DNA of 64,000 bases from assembly GCF_000271485.2 (NCBI RefSeq), contig NZ_AKVN02000001.1, forward strand, positions 3,063,501 through 3,127,500, read 5' to 3'. The notes beneath the pieces are model-generated. The model was not told the origin of the DNA. It saw only the letters and a program-made list of their open reading frames with translations, and did no database searches. Shown here one piece after another: positions 45,227 to 54,965 of this stretch (the stretch's first letter is position 1; every line of letters starts with the position of its first letter). Source of the stretch: Pelosinus fermentans DSM 17108. Its GTDB lineage: Bacteria; Bacillota; Negativicutes; DSM-13327. The translations under genes were made by a program, and so were the position numbers.

Positions 45227-45322
45227 ATGTTCCTCCTAAAAAAGTAAACTTATCGAAATATCACTATAATTACTTTTTAATGTGTGCAGGATAGTTTACT
45301 CTTTGTAATCTGTAAAAAGCAA

Positions 45323-45361
45323 AAAGCTAACCCTTTCTTACTAAATGAAAGGGTTAGCTTT
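45323..45361. terminator. Terminator after the UPF0210 gene
   Basis: Perfect 15-bp inverted repeat AAAGCTAACCCTTTC / GAAAGGGTTAGCTTT, 9-nt loop, downstream of the ACT-UPF0210 pair on the minus strand. Confidence 0.9.
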
Positions 45362-45378
45362 AATGTAAAACAATCTGA

Positions 45379-46737
45379 CTAATTTGTCAAACTGCGTATC
45401 GGCGCAGGAATTCTGCCACCCCGAGCAATAAAGTCATCGGATTTAAAAGTGTTCACAGGGATAATCGGACTATACCCCAAAAGACCGCCAAATTCTACAC
45501 TGTCACCGACTTTTTTACCTGGAACAGGAATAATACGTACCGCTGTCGTCTTGTTATTAATCATGCCAATTGCTGCTTCATCTGCAATAATACCTGAAAT
45601 AGTAGCCGCAGACGTATCTCCCGCTACAGCAATCATATCAAGTCCTACTGAACAGACACAAGTCATGGCTTCTAATTTTTCCAATGTCAAGCTGCCGCGT
45701 TCTACTGCTGCAATCATTCCTGCATCTTCGCTTACAGGAATAAAGGCTCCGCTCAACCCGCCAACGTGAGATGAAGCCATTAACCCGCCCTTTTTCACTG
45801 CATCATTCAATATTGCTAACGCTGCAGTAGTACCAGGTGCACCACAGCTTTCCAAACCCATTTCTTCTAGAATATGTGCAACACTATCACCGACCGCTGG
45901 TGTAGGTGCCAATGACAAATCAATAATACCAAAAGGCACACCCATCCGCCTGGAAGCCTCTTGGGCAACAAGTTGTCCTACTCGCGTAATTTTAAAGGCA
46001 GTTTTCTTGATGGTTTCTGCAACAGCGCTAAAATCTTGTCCTCTTACCTCTTCCAAGGCGCGTTTTACCACACCAGGACCACTGACTCCTACACTGATTA
46101 CCTTTTCCGCTTCTCCTACACCATGAAAAGCACCAGCCATAAAAGGATTGTCTTCAGGGACGTTTGCAAAAACCACTAACTTTGCACACCCTAGAGCATC
46201 ACGGTCACTAGTAAGTTCAGCAGTTCGTTTAATAATCTGTCCCATTTCTCGTACACAGTCCATATTAATTCCCGCCTTGGTAGAGGCCAGATTAATGGAA
46301 GAACAGACTCTTTCCGTTTGTGCCAAAGCTTCTGGAATCGATTGGATCAAAATCCGATCCCCTTTTGTATATCCTTTTTCAACTAAAGCCGAAAAACCAC
46401 CAATAAAGTTAACACCAACGGTCTTGGCTGCAGCATCTAATGCCTGAGCCACAGGAACATAACTATCAGTATGACAACTCTCAGCAACTATGGCAATGGG
46501 CGTCACGGAAATACGTTTATTAATAATAGGTATACCGTATTCTGCTTCAATATCTTCCCCCGTACGAACCAAATGCTCTCCTGCCCGCGTAATCTTCTCA
46601 TAAATGTTCTGACAGAAGATTTTTATATCAGGATGACAGCAATCTCGCAAACTAATGCCTAATGTAATGGTACGAACATCAAAATTGTTTTGCTCAATCA
46701 TCCGATTTGTTTCTAATATTTCCTGAATTGTTAACAT
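45379..46737 (-). CDS. UPF0210 / PFL family protein (DUF711)
   Basis: 452 residues, ATG at 46737 chosen over an adjacent TTG because GGAGG is then 7 nt away. The family shows [32 protein letters not shown], a [10 protein letters not shown] segment, [33 protein letters not shown] and the C-terminal [29 protein letters not shown]. Structures place it in the pyruvate-formate-lyase-like (non-radical) fold; function is unknown. It follows an ACT protein by 17 bp, a pairing found across many bacteria and suggestive of an amino-acid-responsive unit. Confidence 0.9.
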   Translation of the reverse strand: MLTIQEILETNRMIEQNNFDVRTITLGISLRDCCHPDIKIFCQNIYEKITRAGEHLVRTGEDIEAEYGIPIINKRISVTPIAIVAESCHTDSYVPVAQALDAAAKTVGVNFIGGFSALVEKGYTKGDRILIQSIPEALAQTERVCSSINLASTKAGINMDCVREMGQIIKRTAELTSDRDALGCAKLVVFANVPEDNPFMAGAFHGVGEAEKVISVGVSGPGVVKRALEEVRGQDFSAVAETIKKTAFKITRVGQLVAQEASRRMGVPFGIIDLSLAPTPAVGDSVAHILEEMGLESCGAPGTTAALAILNDAVKKGGLMASSHVGGLSGAFIPVSEDAGMIAAVERGSLTLEKLEAMTCVCSVGLDMIAVAGDTSAATISGIIADEAAIGMINNKTTAVRIIPVPGKKVGDSVEFGGLLGYSPIIPVNTFKSDDFIARGGRIPAPIRSLTN

Positions 46738-46754
46738 CAACGTTCCTCCTTACT

Positions 46755-47024
46755 TTATATCCGGTGCATGATTTGAAAAATGTCTTCATGCTGCGCTTTT
46801 ATATCCAAGCCAAGCTCATCGCCTTTTCCCTTTAAAATCTGCTGCATATCTTTAAGACTTACTTTGCTGCTCGCCATATCCACAATCATTACCATGTTAA
46901 AAAATCCATCTAAAATATTTTGATTAATATTTAAGATATTTACACTGTTAACCGCCAAAATTTCACTAACCATTGCTACAATTCCTACTCTATCCTGTCC
47001 CACAATTGTAATTACTGCTTTCAT
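46755..47024 (-). CDS. ACT domain protein (UPF0237)
   Basis: 89 residues from the ATG at 47024 (GGAGAG upstream). A single ACT fold: KAVITIVGQDRVGIVAMVSEIL and the second half VNILNINQNILDGFFNMVMIVD. Such stand-alone ACT proteins bind amino acids and often regulate a partner enzyme; the partner here is presumably the UPF0210 protein downstream. Ligand unknown. Confidence 0.9.
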   Translation of the reverse strand: MKAVITIVGQDRVGIVAMVSEILAVNSVNILNINQNILDGFFNMVMIVDMASSKVSLKDMQQILKGKGDELGLDIKAQHEDIFQIMHRI

Positions 47025-47178
47025 TTTTTCACTCTCCACGCACAATATTTGAAATTCCCCTAGTTTTGTCTTCTTTGAAAATACATTTGTAATATTTTTA
47101 AGAGATATTATTCTATTATACGGTATTTACAGCAAAAGCCAATACCTTGCATTAAAATTTATATTTTCCGACAACTTT

Positions 47179-47225
47179 AAAGAGTATGCGGCAAGTCTTA
47201 AAGTAGGACTTGCCACGTACTCTTT
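47179..47225 (-). terminator. Terminator at the end of the TrxB-like gene
   Basis: An 18-19 bp stem around a 10-nt loop (arms 47179-47196 and 47207-47225, core GCAAGTC/GACTTGC) with one or two mismatches; it begins at the stop codon. Confidence 0.75.
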
Positions 47226-48135
47226 ACTCCTTATGCAACAAATAATCATAAGCCATCAAAGCAGCTTTAGCACCATCTCCTGCGGCGATTACGATTTGTT
47301 TATCAGGGCCATCTGTAATATCTCCAGCTGCATACACTCCTGGAATATTGGTTCTAGAACGGCAATCGACCATCAATTCTTTTCTCTTATTCATCCTAAC
47401 GATATCTTCTATGTACTCAGAATTGGGTTCTAAGCCAATTTCTACAAAAACCCCATCGATAGCCAGATCTTGAAGTTTTCCCGTCGTAATCTCACGGATC
47501 GTAATCTTTTCCACTACTTCATTACCATAAATTCCTTCTGATTCATAACCGATTTTTTCAATAATATTGGTAGCAGCTTTCATTTTTTCAAGAATAATCG
47601 GATCAGCAATATAATGATCATTTCGTACCACTAAGTATACGTTATGTGCAATTTTGCTAAGTTCGAGAGCTGCTTGAACTGCTGAGTTGCCGCCCCCTAT
47701 GACAGCTACCGCTTTATTGTCAAAAAAGGGACCATCACAAGTGGCGCAATAGCTAACTCCCCGTCCGGTGAATTCCTTTTCGCCTGGTATGTCTAACCCC
47801 CTAGGTCTTTTACCTGTGGCTAGTATCACAGTTTTACTTTGATATTCCTTCTCTTCTGTCTTAACCAAAAATGTACCATCTTGATTCACTACAAAACCAT
47901 TTACTTCTTCGTATTGAATGGCAACGGCAAAACGTTTCACCTGTTCTTCAAATTTCCCCATTAGTTCTGGACCACTAATAAATTGATACCCCATATAATT
48001 TTCTATTTCTTTTGTCCACATGAGTTGTCCGCCAAATTCTTTTGTCAGTAGCAGCGTATTCATTTTTTTGCGAGCTGCATACACTGCGGCAGTCAGTCCG
48101 GCGGGTCCACCGCCTATAATAATCAAATCATACAT
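47224..48135 (-). CDS. Thioredoxin reductase-like FAD oxidoreductase
   Basis: 303 residues. FAD motif GGGPAGLTAAVYAARK (8-23), redox-active Cys pair in SYCATCDGPFF (about 129-139), NAD(P) motif IGGGNSAVQAALELS (about 147-161) and C-terminal FAD site GVYAAGDITDGPDKQIVIAAGDGAKAAL (about 268-296). Low-molecular-weight TrxB type; reduces thioredoxin or a related small redox protein. The NAD(P) site lacks an obvious HRR motif after the second glycine box (LVVRNDHY), so NADH or ferredoxin/flavin donors are possible. Transcribed alone. Confidence 0.88.
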   Translation of the reverse strand: MYDLIIIGGGPAGLTAAVYAARKKMNTLLLTKEFGGQLMWTKEIENYMGYQFISGPELMGKFEEQVKRFAVAIQYEEVNGFVVNQDGTFLVKTEEKEYQSKTVILATGKRPRGLDIPGEKEFTGRGVSYCATCDGPFFDNKAVAVIGGGNSAVQAALELSKIAHNVYLVVRNDHYIADPIILEKMKAATNIIEKIGYESEGIYGNEVVEKITIREITTGKLQDLAIDGVFVEIGLEPNSEYIEDIVRMNKRKELMVDCRSRTNIPGVYAAGDITDGPDKQIVIAAGDGAKAALMAYDYLLHKE

Positions 48136-48260
48136 ATATTTTCATCCTTTACGTTTTTTTACTTTACAAAATGCAAATATAATAATAAAATTTTGTAAAA
48201 TGTTATTATTATTCTCTTATCTAAATAATAACATAAATAGGAAGTGAGGTCTTCATTATT

Positions 48261-48470
48261 ATGATAACACCAGAAGATATTTCTAGGATTAATGAACTAG
48301 GACGAAAGCAAAAGGCAGGAACATTAACAGAAGAAGAACTAGCAGAACAAGCCAAGTTGCGACGTTTGTATATCGATACGATTAAGGGTCATGTAAAAAC
48401 CCATTGTGATGCACAGCAAACCGCTAATCATGCTCACGGTTGTTCTTGCGGCTGTGATCACAAACACTAA
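48261..48470 (+). CDS. DUF896 protein with His/Cys-rich tail
   Basis: 69 residues. The DUF896 (YnzC-like) helical hairpin [48 protein letters not shown] covers residues 1-48. The rest ([18 protein letters not shown]) is rich in His and Cys, unlike the usual short polar end of this family, and may bind a metal. GGAAGTGAGG precedes the ATG. In Bacillus the family member is SOS-induced in the yneA operon; no such context here. Followed by its own terminator. Confidence 0.85.
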   Translation: MITPEDISRINELGRKQKAGTLTEEELAEQAKLRRLYIDTIKGHVKTHCDAQQTANHAHGCSCGCDHKH

Positions 48471-48491
48471 TTTCTAAGTTTACAGGACTAA

Positions 48492-48537
48492 TAAAAAAAT
48501 GCCGAAGGCTGATAGCAGCTTTCGGCATTTTTTTATT
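48492..48537. terminator. Bidirectional terminator between DUF896 and DUF1540 genes
   Basis: AAAAAATGCCGAA and TTCGGCATTTTTT arms with internal GCT/AGC pairing; runs of A and T on either side. Confidence 0.92.
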
Positions 48538-48922
48538 AGTTCTTCTTTTTAAAGGTTCTGCAATCTGTATCATCTGTTTTGGCAGCATTAGCTCCAAATA
48601 CATCAATTTGGGATGCATTGCAGACATTGTTACCTTGCCAGTAACTACAGTTATTCACAAAGCACTCTACCTCAGGTGTTACTTGGGTACCATCCATAAA
48701 GGCTGCAGATATGGTCCCGCCAATATTAGCATTATGCAGTGCTCCTATCATATCCCCCATCGTCTTACGGTCATGAAAGGACTTACATTGCGTGTCTTTT
48801 ACTTGTTCTGACTTTCCAGTTGCTTCTTCATTATAAATGCTAATTTTAGCTGCCATGCATTGATCACCAGGCATATAATGACTGCATTGATCCACGCTAC
48901 ACTTTACTATGGGATTCGACAT
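48536..48922 (-). CDS. DUF1540 protein (two domains)
   Basis: 128 residues from the ATG at 48922 (AAGGAGTGA upstream). Two copies of the Cys-rich DUF1540 motif: VKCSVDQCSHYMPGDQCMAAKISIY...CKSF near the N-terminus and VECFVNNCSYWQGNNVCNASQIDVF...CRTF near the C-terminus, joined by a segment MGDMIGALHNANIGGTISAAF. The Cys pattern C-x4-C-x7-8-C...C suggests a metal site. The family is widespread in clostridia and of unknown role. Confidence 0.87.
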   Translation of the reverse strand: MSNPIVKCSVDQCSHYMPGDQCMAAKISIYNEEATGKSEQVKDTQCKSFHDRKTMGDMIGALHNANIGGTISAAFMDGTQVTPEVECFVNNCSYWQGNNVCNASQIDVFGANAAKTDDTDCRTFKKKN

Positions 48923-49072
48923 AAAATCACTCCTTCTTGTACATTTTTTTCTGAATCCAGTATTTTTACAACAACATTGTAGGTGACAATCCACTTATTT
49001 ATTTCTGTATTAGTATCCTACCATGTGCATTTTTTTATCCGTCGAATTGATTTTTCAATAAAAAATGGATTG

Positions 49073-49291
49073 CTAAATATAAATCAATTGCAAGGCAATT
49101 CTTGCATCATAACCGCATTCAGCGCAATACAAGATATGGATACATTGATTCTCTATATCGCTTTCCATATAGGGACTATAGGGTCCTACATAATTTTGCA
49201 ACGATCCACCATCTAATAATTGTTCTCCGCAAATAGGACACTGATCTTTAATCACGTCTAAACCATTGCAAGCAGGGCAAAGTTTATCCAT
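49073..49291 (-). CDS. Small zinc-ribbon-like protein
   Basis: 72 residues. Three Cys pairs: CPAC (5-8), CPIC (18-21) and CAEC near the end (about 55-58), the first two forming a zinc ribbon. GTGAGG precedes the ATG. I do not recognise a named family. It may be a small nucleic-acid or assembly-factor protein. Upstream of the GGDEF gene, in opposite orientation. Confidence 0.7.
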   Translation of the reverse strand: MDKLCPACNGLDVIKDQCPICGEQLLDGGSLQNYVGPYSPYMESDIENQCIHILYCAECGYDARIALQLIYI

Positions 49292-49410
49292 TGTAAGACC
49301 TCACTCATTTTTAGTATCTTGTATTGATAGGCTCTACTAGCACATTGTAAACTTTTAAACAATCTGAGCATATGATAAAACAAAATCACTCTACGTAAGA
49401 GGTGACAAAT

Positions 49411-51681
49411 ATGCTGGTCATAGCTCACAATATGCTAGGAATTTTCACAATTATACTTGGAGTTATTATCTCCTTTATTGCTTGGCATGGTATCAGCAAA
49501 AATGCAAATCATTACAGTTACTTGAAAGGAAAAGCAATCAGTTTTTTCATATTATGTGCCAGCATCTTAGATTTGTTGCAGCTGCTTTCTTATTCTGCAA
49601 ATAATCCGACTGATACGAGTTGGATTATGTATTGGATGATTGCTTGTATCGTATGGGCCTGTGCTCTCTTATACACCATACGTCTTACATTAACAACACC
49701 CCGGCCTGCTGACACATTCTTGTTTTACACTGCAAGTTTATTGCTAATAGGATTACTTACAGGGCTGCTTACTAATTTTAGCTTTACTTTTGATAAATTT
49801 GATACATTGCCATCATTTCTCCACATCGACAATACAAATCATCCATTAGTTACTTCTACCTTATTGATAGCTATTAGTATTCATAGTATTTCACTTATTA
49901 TTCTGCGCCGTAACTTCTCCCAATATATAACAGGTGATTATATACAAATCGCTTTACTTTTTGGCATTCTGTCTAATTTAGCCTACCTTTCAGATGTTTC
50001 TATTCAAACTAATATGTTCGCTCACCTTTGTAAATGTTTTGCCTATTATTTTGTTCTGCGAGCTGTGTTTAAATTTGTAATCAAACATCCTTATGAACAA
50101 TTGCTTCTATTTAAAGAACAATTAGAACAATTGGCTGTCAACAATGCCGAATTATATAAAAAATCAGAGCAACAGCGAAATTTACTGGAAGATACTTTAT
50201 CAAAAATCGGCACTATTATTTCTTCACAACTCAATGTAAAAGATACTCTTGATGCAATCGCTGATATGGTGACTGATTTAATGCATTCTCGGCAAAGTTT
50301 AATCGGTCTATTATGTACGAACCAAACCCATCTCCAAGTGGTTGCGACTTATGGCATCAATACGCCTCCAACCTGTATTCCATTAAACCATTGTTTACGC
50401 GGGCAGGTGATAGAGCAGAATATAGCTCTTTCTATTAATGATCTATCCCAGCATCCTGATATACAAAAACCGCAGCTCATATTTTCCAGCATCCAATCCA
50501 TGATTTGTGCACCTTTAATTCATGACGGTGAAGTCATTGGGATTATCGAAGCCTATTCTTCTGATCTTAATGCTTTTAATGAAAGCGATCTTCGATTTCT
50601 AACAGCTTTGGGTCGTCATGCAGGCACAGCCATTGCCAGTGCTATGCTTTTTGAAAAGACAAAGCTCCATCTTGAAGAAGAGAAATTTTTATCAGAAATA
50701 TCTCAAACTACTTCTACAACTATTGATACCAATACAATCATTGAACATTGTACTTCTCATGTAATGAAAGCACTCAATGCTGACGTAGCCGTCGGTATGC
50801 TTATTGATGCTGACAAAAAAAACTTTACTATTATCTCTTCGATTAATTTCAATTACAAACTGGTAAAAATGAATCTCGACTCTTATCCTGCATTGGCACC
50901 TTTACTGGAAACCTTTAGACCTTGTATTACAGCCGCAAATACCTTTGCTCCTTTCGCTGAACTGTATGACCAGAATGCATCTAGATATATGATGGTGTTG
51001 CCAATTGCTGTAGAAGAAAATCTTCTGGGGTTAATACTCTTAGGGTGGCAGCATTTCATTGCTCCTGAGCGTTTAAACCGTATATCCTTTGCATTTTTAA
51101 TGTCCCAGCAAATCGCTCTTGGTTTGGAAAAAGCTCATTTATATAACCAAATAAAATTAATGGCTCTTTCTGACAGCCTCACAGGTCTAGCAAACCGACG
51201 AAATTTTGATATGTTTCTGACCATTGAGCTAAAACGTGCAGCTTCCTTAAAGCGTCCATTAAGTTTAATTATGTTGGATCTTGATAAGTTTAAACGCTAT
51301 AACGATTCTTATGGGCATGTCACAGGTGACAAATTATTAAGTCAACTTGGCCAAATTCTCCAATATAATGTGCGCAATATTGATTTGCCAGCACGTTACG
51401 GAGGAGAAGAGTTTAGCATTATTTTACCTGAATGCAGTAGTAATGAAGCAAAATCCCTTGGCGAAAAATTACGTCAAATCATCGAAAGCGAAAGCTTTCC
51501 TGATGACGCTGGAACCACTACAGCAAAAATCACTGCCAGTTTAGGGATTGCCACTTATGATCCTGCTGTTTCTGCGATTCCTCCTAGTAGAGAAAAAATT
51601 ACTGAGCTCGCCGACAAAGCACTCTATCAGGCTAAAAAAGAAGGCCGCAACCGTGTAATCACAAGCATTATCATCTCTTAA
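49411..51681 (+). CDS. Diguanylate cyclase with MASE-like membrane domain and GAF domains
   Basis: 756 residues from the ATG at 49411 (AGAGGTG upstream; a GTG 9 nt earlier is the alternative). About seven membrane helices (1-230, MASE3-like), a short coiled coil, two GAF-type regions (about 265-415 and 425-580) and a GGDEF domain (about 590-750). The active site is GGEEF (about 664-668), intact, and the product-inhibition site RxxD (RNID) lies just upstream. It should make cyclic di-GMP in response to membrane and soluble signals, probably controlling motility or biofilm. No EAL domain. Confidence 0.92.
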   Translation: MLVIAHNMLGIFTIILGVIISFIAWHGISKNANHYSYLKGKAISFFILCASILDLLQLLSYSANNPTDTSWIMYWMIACIVWACALLYTIRLTLTTPRPADTFLFYTASLLLIGLLTGLLTNFSFTFDKFDTLPSFLHIDNTNHPLVTSTLLIAISIHSISLIILRRNFSQYITGDYIQIALLFGILSNLAYLSDVSIQTNMFAHLCKCFAYYFVLRAVFKFVIKHPYEQLLLFKEQLEQLAVNNAELYKKSEQQRNLLEDTLSKIGTIISSQLNVKDTLDAIADMVTDLMHSRQSLIGLLCTNQTHLQVVATYGINTPPTCIPLNHCLRGQVIEQNIALSINDLSQHPDIQKPQLIFSSIQSMICAPLIHDGEVIGIIEAYSSDLNAFNESDLRFLTALGRHAGTAIASAMLFEKTKLHLEEEKFLSEISQTTSTTIDTNTIIEHCTSHVMKALNADVAVGMLIDADKKNFTIISSINFNYKLVKMNLDSYPALAPLLETFRPCITAANTFAPFAELYDQNASRYMMVLPIAVEENLLGLILLGWQHFIAPERLNRISFAFLMSQQIALGLEKAHLYNQIKLMALSDSLTGLANRRNFDMFLTIELKRAASLKRPLSLIMLDLDKFKRYNDSYGHVTGDKLLSQLGQILQYNVRNIDLPARYGGEEFSIILPECSSNEAKSLGEKLRQIIESESFPDDAGTTTAKITASLGIATYDPAVSAIPPSREKITELADKALYQAKKEGRNRVITSIIIS

Positions 51682-51723
51682 TATTAGGATCAAATGGCAA
51701 AACCTTAGTTAGCTGGCATAATA

Positions 51724-51761
51724 AAAAATCATCAGCAGGAATATTCCTGCTGATGATTTTT
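51724..51761. terminator. Bidirectional terminator between GGDEF and APC genes
   Basis: Near-perfect palindrome whose arms include AATCATCAGCAGGAAT and ATTCCTGCTGATGATT, flanked by A- and T-runs. Confidence 0.93.
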
Positions 51762-51782
51762 ACTATTTCTTGTCGGCATTTC

Positions 51783-53084
51783 TTATTTTACAAACCAATA
51801 GACCGGCAAACCAACTACGGTAATACCAATAGCCACCATTGCATCCATTGGCTTATTCATAAACATACTTGCAATAATATAGAACGCCCCTAAAATCGCA
51901 ATCATAGGTATAATTGGATAACCAGGCACGCTATAAGAACGTTTAGCATTGGGATACCGTTTTCGAAGAATAAATACGGCGATAAACGCAGAAACATAAA
52001 AAGTCCACATTACGAACATCGCAATATCAGTAAGGCTATCTGGATCCCAGAAAATCATTAAAGCAGTTGCCAGACTCGCTTCTAATAACATTGCATTTAC
52101 TGGCGCTCCAACTGAAGCTGGAACTTTTGCCAATATAGATGAAGCCGGCAATTGTTTATTCAATGCCATCGCATAAGGAACACGTCCATTGGTAAGAATA
52201 TAGCCATTGAGGGCACCAAAAATAGATACCAAAATACCTATACTGATAATTTTGCCTCCCATCTCACCAAACAATAATCCTGCAGTAGTACTGGCAGCCA
52301 TTTTTCCTAATGCAGCAATTTCCGCAGCAGGCAATACATGCATAATCGCCATATTCATAGTAAGATATGCGATCATCACGATTCCAAGCCCAAAAACAAT
52401 GGCCATAGGCAATTGTTTCGCTGGATTTTTCATTTCTCCCGCTACGAAACTTACACCAACCCAACCATCATATGCCCATAACGTAGCTAAAATGGCTGCT
52501 CCCATGCCAAGAGGAGGGGTAACACCACTCGTCATGCCAAGAATTTGTCCATTTCCCTTCCATAAACCAAATATAACAATAAGTGCAATAGGAATTAATT
52601 TACCAATGGTAGCAACTGTTTGAATAAAACCCCCATATTTAGTACCTAAACAATTGACACCCGTCATAAAAAATACACTGCCCACCGCAATCGGCAGCCT
52701 CAATTCTTCGCTAATGCCAAAAAAGGGCAATAGTAAAGAAGAAAAATATAATCCAAGGGCTCCAATTGTTGCAGGCCCGTAAATTACCGTCTGCATCCAA
52801 CCATACAAATATGCCCATATCTTACCATATACTTCATTTAAATATGTGTATAAGCCTCCTGTTTTAGGAATTTGTACCCCTAACTCGGAAACTGTCAGCC
52901 CTGCGGCAAGTGTTATACTACCACCTAGTACCCAAGCCATAAGAGCCATTGTGGAATCACCAGCTGCTAAAATTACACTGCCGGATTTCATGAAAATTCC
53001 TGAACCAATAACCATGCCAACTACTAATGCCATTGCTGGCATTAATCCTAAATTTTTCTGAAGATTGCTTTGTCCATCTGCCAC
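51783..53084 (-). CDS. APC-family amino acid permease
   Basis: 433 residues, 12 membrane segments. The LAT/SteT-like pattern is present: VVGMVIGSGIFMKSG (about 21-35, the unwound helix 1), VSELGVQIPKTGGLYTYL (about 65-82) and WAYDGWVGVSFVAGEMKNP (about 205-223). The family exchanges amino acids; SteT exchanges Ser and Thr. Substrate here is not assignable. Start is GTG with AAGGAG upstream. Transcribed alone, convergent with the diguanylate cyclase. Confidence 0.9.
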   Translation of the reverse strand: MADGQSNLQKNLGLMPAMALVVGMVIGSGIFMKSGSVILAAGDSTMALMAWVLGGSITLAAGLTVSELGVQIPKTGGLYTYLNEVYGKIWAYLYGWMQTVIYGPATIGALGLYFSSLLLPFFGISEELRLPIAVGSVFFMTGVNCLGTKYGGFIQTVATIGKLIPIALIVIFGLWKGNGQILGMTSGVTPPLGMGAAILATLWAYDGWVGVSFVAGEMKNPAKQLPMAIVFGLGIVMIAYLTMNMAIMHVLPAAEIAALGKMAASTTAGLLFGEMGGKIISIGILVSIFGALNGYILTNGRVPYAMALNKQLPASSILAKVPASVGAPVNAMLLEASLATALMIFWDPDSLTDIAMFVMWTFYVSAFIAVFILRKRYPNAKRSYSVPGYPIIPMIAILGAFYIIASMFMNKPMDAMVAIGITVVGLPVYWFVK

Positions 53085-53215
53085 AACGATTACTCCTTCT
53101 TACGAATATTTTTCAGACTAAATACCAGAATATCAAATTTTGTGCACAACTGCAATAGGAATTAACGTAAAAATGGCTAATAATATGTAATAAAATAACA
53201 TTTAGGAGGTATAAT

Positions 53216-54598
53216 ATGGATCATACTACTTTAAACATTAAACCACGCATTCTCTATCATGTAGCTAAAGCCGCCTGGGAAGGAACCTTATTTGATCGTC
53301 GAGAAGAAATTTGCACTATGGTATCAGAAGAATTTCAAGATAAACATACTCGCCGCCAAGTAGCAAACCAAATTCGTATTGCTATGGGACTAGATCCTCA
53401 TGATAATGACCTAGTTCTTAATGATTATGATGAAGAAGCGCTCATGGGTATGAGCAATGACTCCATTATTATTACCAATCCAGATGCTTGCCAATCCTGT
53501 CCCACAGAGAAACGAAATTGTGAAAAAGCCTGCCCTTTGCAGGCAATCACTCGTGATGACTTAGGTAAGGTTTCTATAAACCAGGAAAAATGTCTAGGTG
53601 AAGGTCACTGTATCCAGGCATGCTCTTTTGGTGCCTTAGCAGAAAAATCTCAATTTGTCCCTCTTATCAACCTTTTAAAACAACATAGTCATCCTGTATA
53701 TGCTTCTATCGCCCCTGCTTTTGCAGGACAATTTGGTGCAGAAGTTACTCCAGGTAAATTGCGTTCTGCACTTTTAAAAATGGGCTTTACCGATGTTCTA
53801 GAGACTGCTTTATATGCTGATTTAATTACTATGAAAGAAGCCTTTGAATTTGATGAGCATGTAAAAACGGATCAAGATTTTATGTTTACCAGTTGCTGTT
53901 GTCCAGTATGGATTAAATTAATAGAAAATAAATTCCCCGATCTTATGGAGCACATCTCCCCTTCTGTCTCACCAATGATCGCATCGGCTAGAGTCATTAA
54001 ACAGTTTGAACCAGATGCCAAAGTGGTCTTTATCGGTCCATGCATCGCCAAGAAATCAGAAGCTCTGTTACCTGACGTAAAAGGAGCTATCGACTATGTG
54101 CTGACCTTTCAGGAGCTGGCTACTATTTTTGAAGCCACTAACATTCATCCTGCGGATCAGGAAGACCATGAAAAAGCAGTAGCCTCATGGGGAGGACGAG
54201 TCTATGCCTATACAGGAGGTGTAAGTGCTGCGGTAGCTACGACTTTAGAGAAATTGATTCCTCACAAAGTCCAAAAGCTAGTGTCCCTTAAAGTGGACGG
54301 TATTCCAGACTGCCAAAAGCTATTGGAACAAATTCGCAATGGTCAATTTACTGCGAATTTCATTGAAGGCATGGCTTGTAAAGGAGGTTGCGTCGGTGGT
54401 CCGGGTCGCTTGCTTCCCCCTGAAGAAGGACGAGAGCATGTTAAAAAATATGGTGCGATTGCTCTGGCTAATACACCTGTAGAAAATCCACAAGTTTATA
54501 CGATCCTTGCCCGCTTAGGCCACGATAGCGGCATGCCTGGTCTATCAGGAAAAAGTCCTATGGCAGAATTATTGTCACGAAAATTGGTACAAGATTAA
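53216..54598 (+). CDS. [FeFe] hydrogenase, group B-like (TSCCCP type)
   Basis: 460 residues. An N-terminal helical part (about 1-85), a pair of [4Fe-4S] motifs (CQSCPTEKRNCEKACP at about 92-107 and CLGEGHCIQACS at about 126-137), then the H-cluster domain: L1 TSCCCPVW (225-232), L2 GPCIAKKSE (274-282), L3 EGMACKGGCVGG (about 391-402). L1 with three Cys is the mark of group B enzymes such as Clostridium pasteurianum CpIII, which differ from group A in proton-path and redox bias. AGGAGG precedes the ATG. Its maturase HydG lies at 25663; hydE/hydF are not in the window. Confidence 0.93.
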   Translation: MDHTTLNIKPRILYHVAKAAWEGTLFDRREEICTMVSEEFQDKHTRRQVANQIRIAMGLDPHDNDLVLNDYDEEALMGMSNDSIIITNPDACQSCPTEKRNCEKACPLQAITRDDLGKVSINQEKCLGEGHCIQACSFGALAEKSQFVPLINLLKQHSHPVYASIAPAFAGQFGAEVTPGKLRSALLKMGFTDVLETALYADLITMKEAFEFDEHVKTDQDFMFTSCCCPVWIKLIENKFPDLMEHISPSVSPMIASARVIKQFEPDAKVVFIGPCIAKKSEALLPDVKGAIDYVLTFQELATIFEATNIHPADQEDHEKAVASWGGRVYAYTGGVSAAVATTLEKLIPHKVQKLVSLKVDGIPDCQKLLEQIRNGQFTANFIEGMACKGGCVGGPGRLLPPEEGREHVKKYGAIALANTPVENPQVYTILARLGHDSGMPGLSGKSPMAELLSRKLVQD

Positions 54599-54965
54599 GA
54601 TTCTGTATTCTAGTAGATCACCTTACAGATTTCCGATCTGACCGGCTCTTACGCCTCGCTGGTCGACAAAATCCTTGCAAACTTAACCAATCGCAATACA
54701 CTAGTTAATTTCATAATATTATGTTCTTGTTTACTGAATATTCTTTTTTGCATACAATATACTAAAAAAAATTAAAAAAATTTAAAAAAATTTTAAACTA
54801 AATGACTAGCAAAAGCATGTGAAATAATGTAGAATTATAATTGATCAATCTTGTTACATATTTAACTAAGTAGTTCTGTAGTAAATTTCCAATTCACTTT
54901 TACTTGTATACTCTTATATTTTGGAAAGTTACCACAATTACTACATTCAAAAAAAGGGGGATAAT
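54599..54965 (+). other. Long leader region before the 5S/OadA-like gene
   Basis: 367 bp without a gene. It holds a GC-rich hairpin (GACCGGC...GCTGGTC, 54638-54664, no T-run), three phased A-tracts (54764-54790) and a -10-like TATAAT (54836-54841). No terminator for the hydrogenase gene is visible, so readthrough is possible. No start codon with a ribosome site is found before 54966. Confidence 0.6.
54764..54790 (+). promoter_or_regulatory. Phased A-tracts (UP-element or curved DNA)
   Basis: Three runs of seven or eight A, starting near 54764, 54774 and 54784, with an exact 10-bp period, about 45-75 nt ahead of a TATAAT at 54836-54841. Such phasing bends DNA and can act as an UP-element for a strong promoter. 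Confidence 0.55.

Noticed and set aside
54638-54664. GC-rich hairpin after the hydrogenase gene as terminator or tRNA remnant
   Set aside because: No T-run follows and no acceptor, D or T-arm pattern can be folded.
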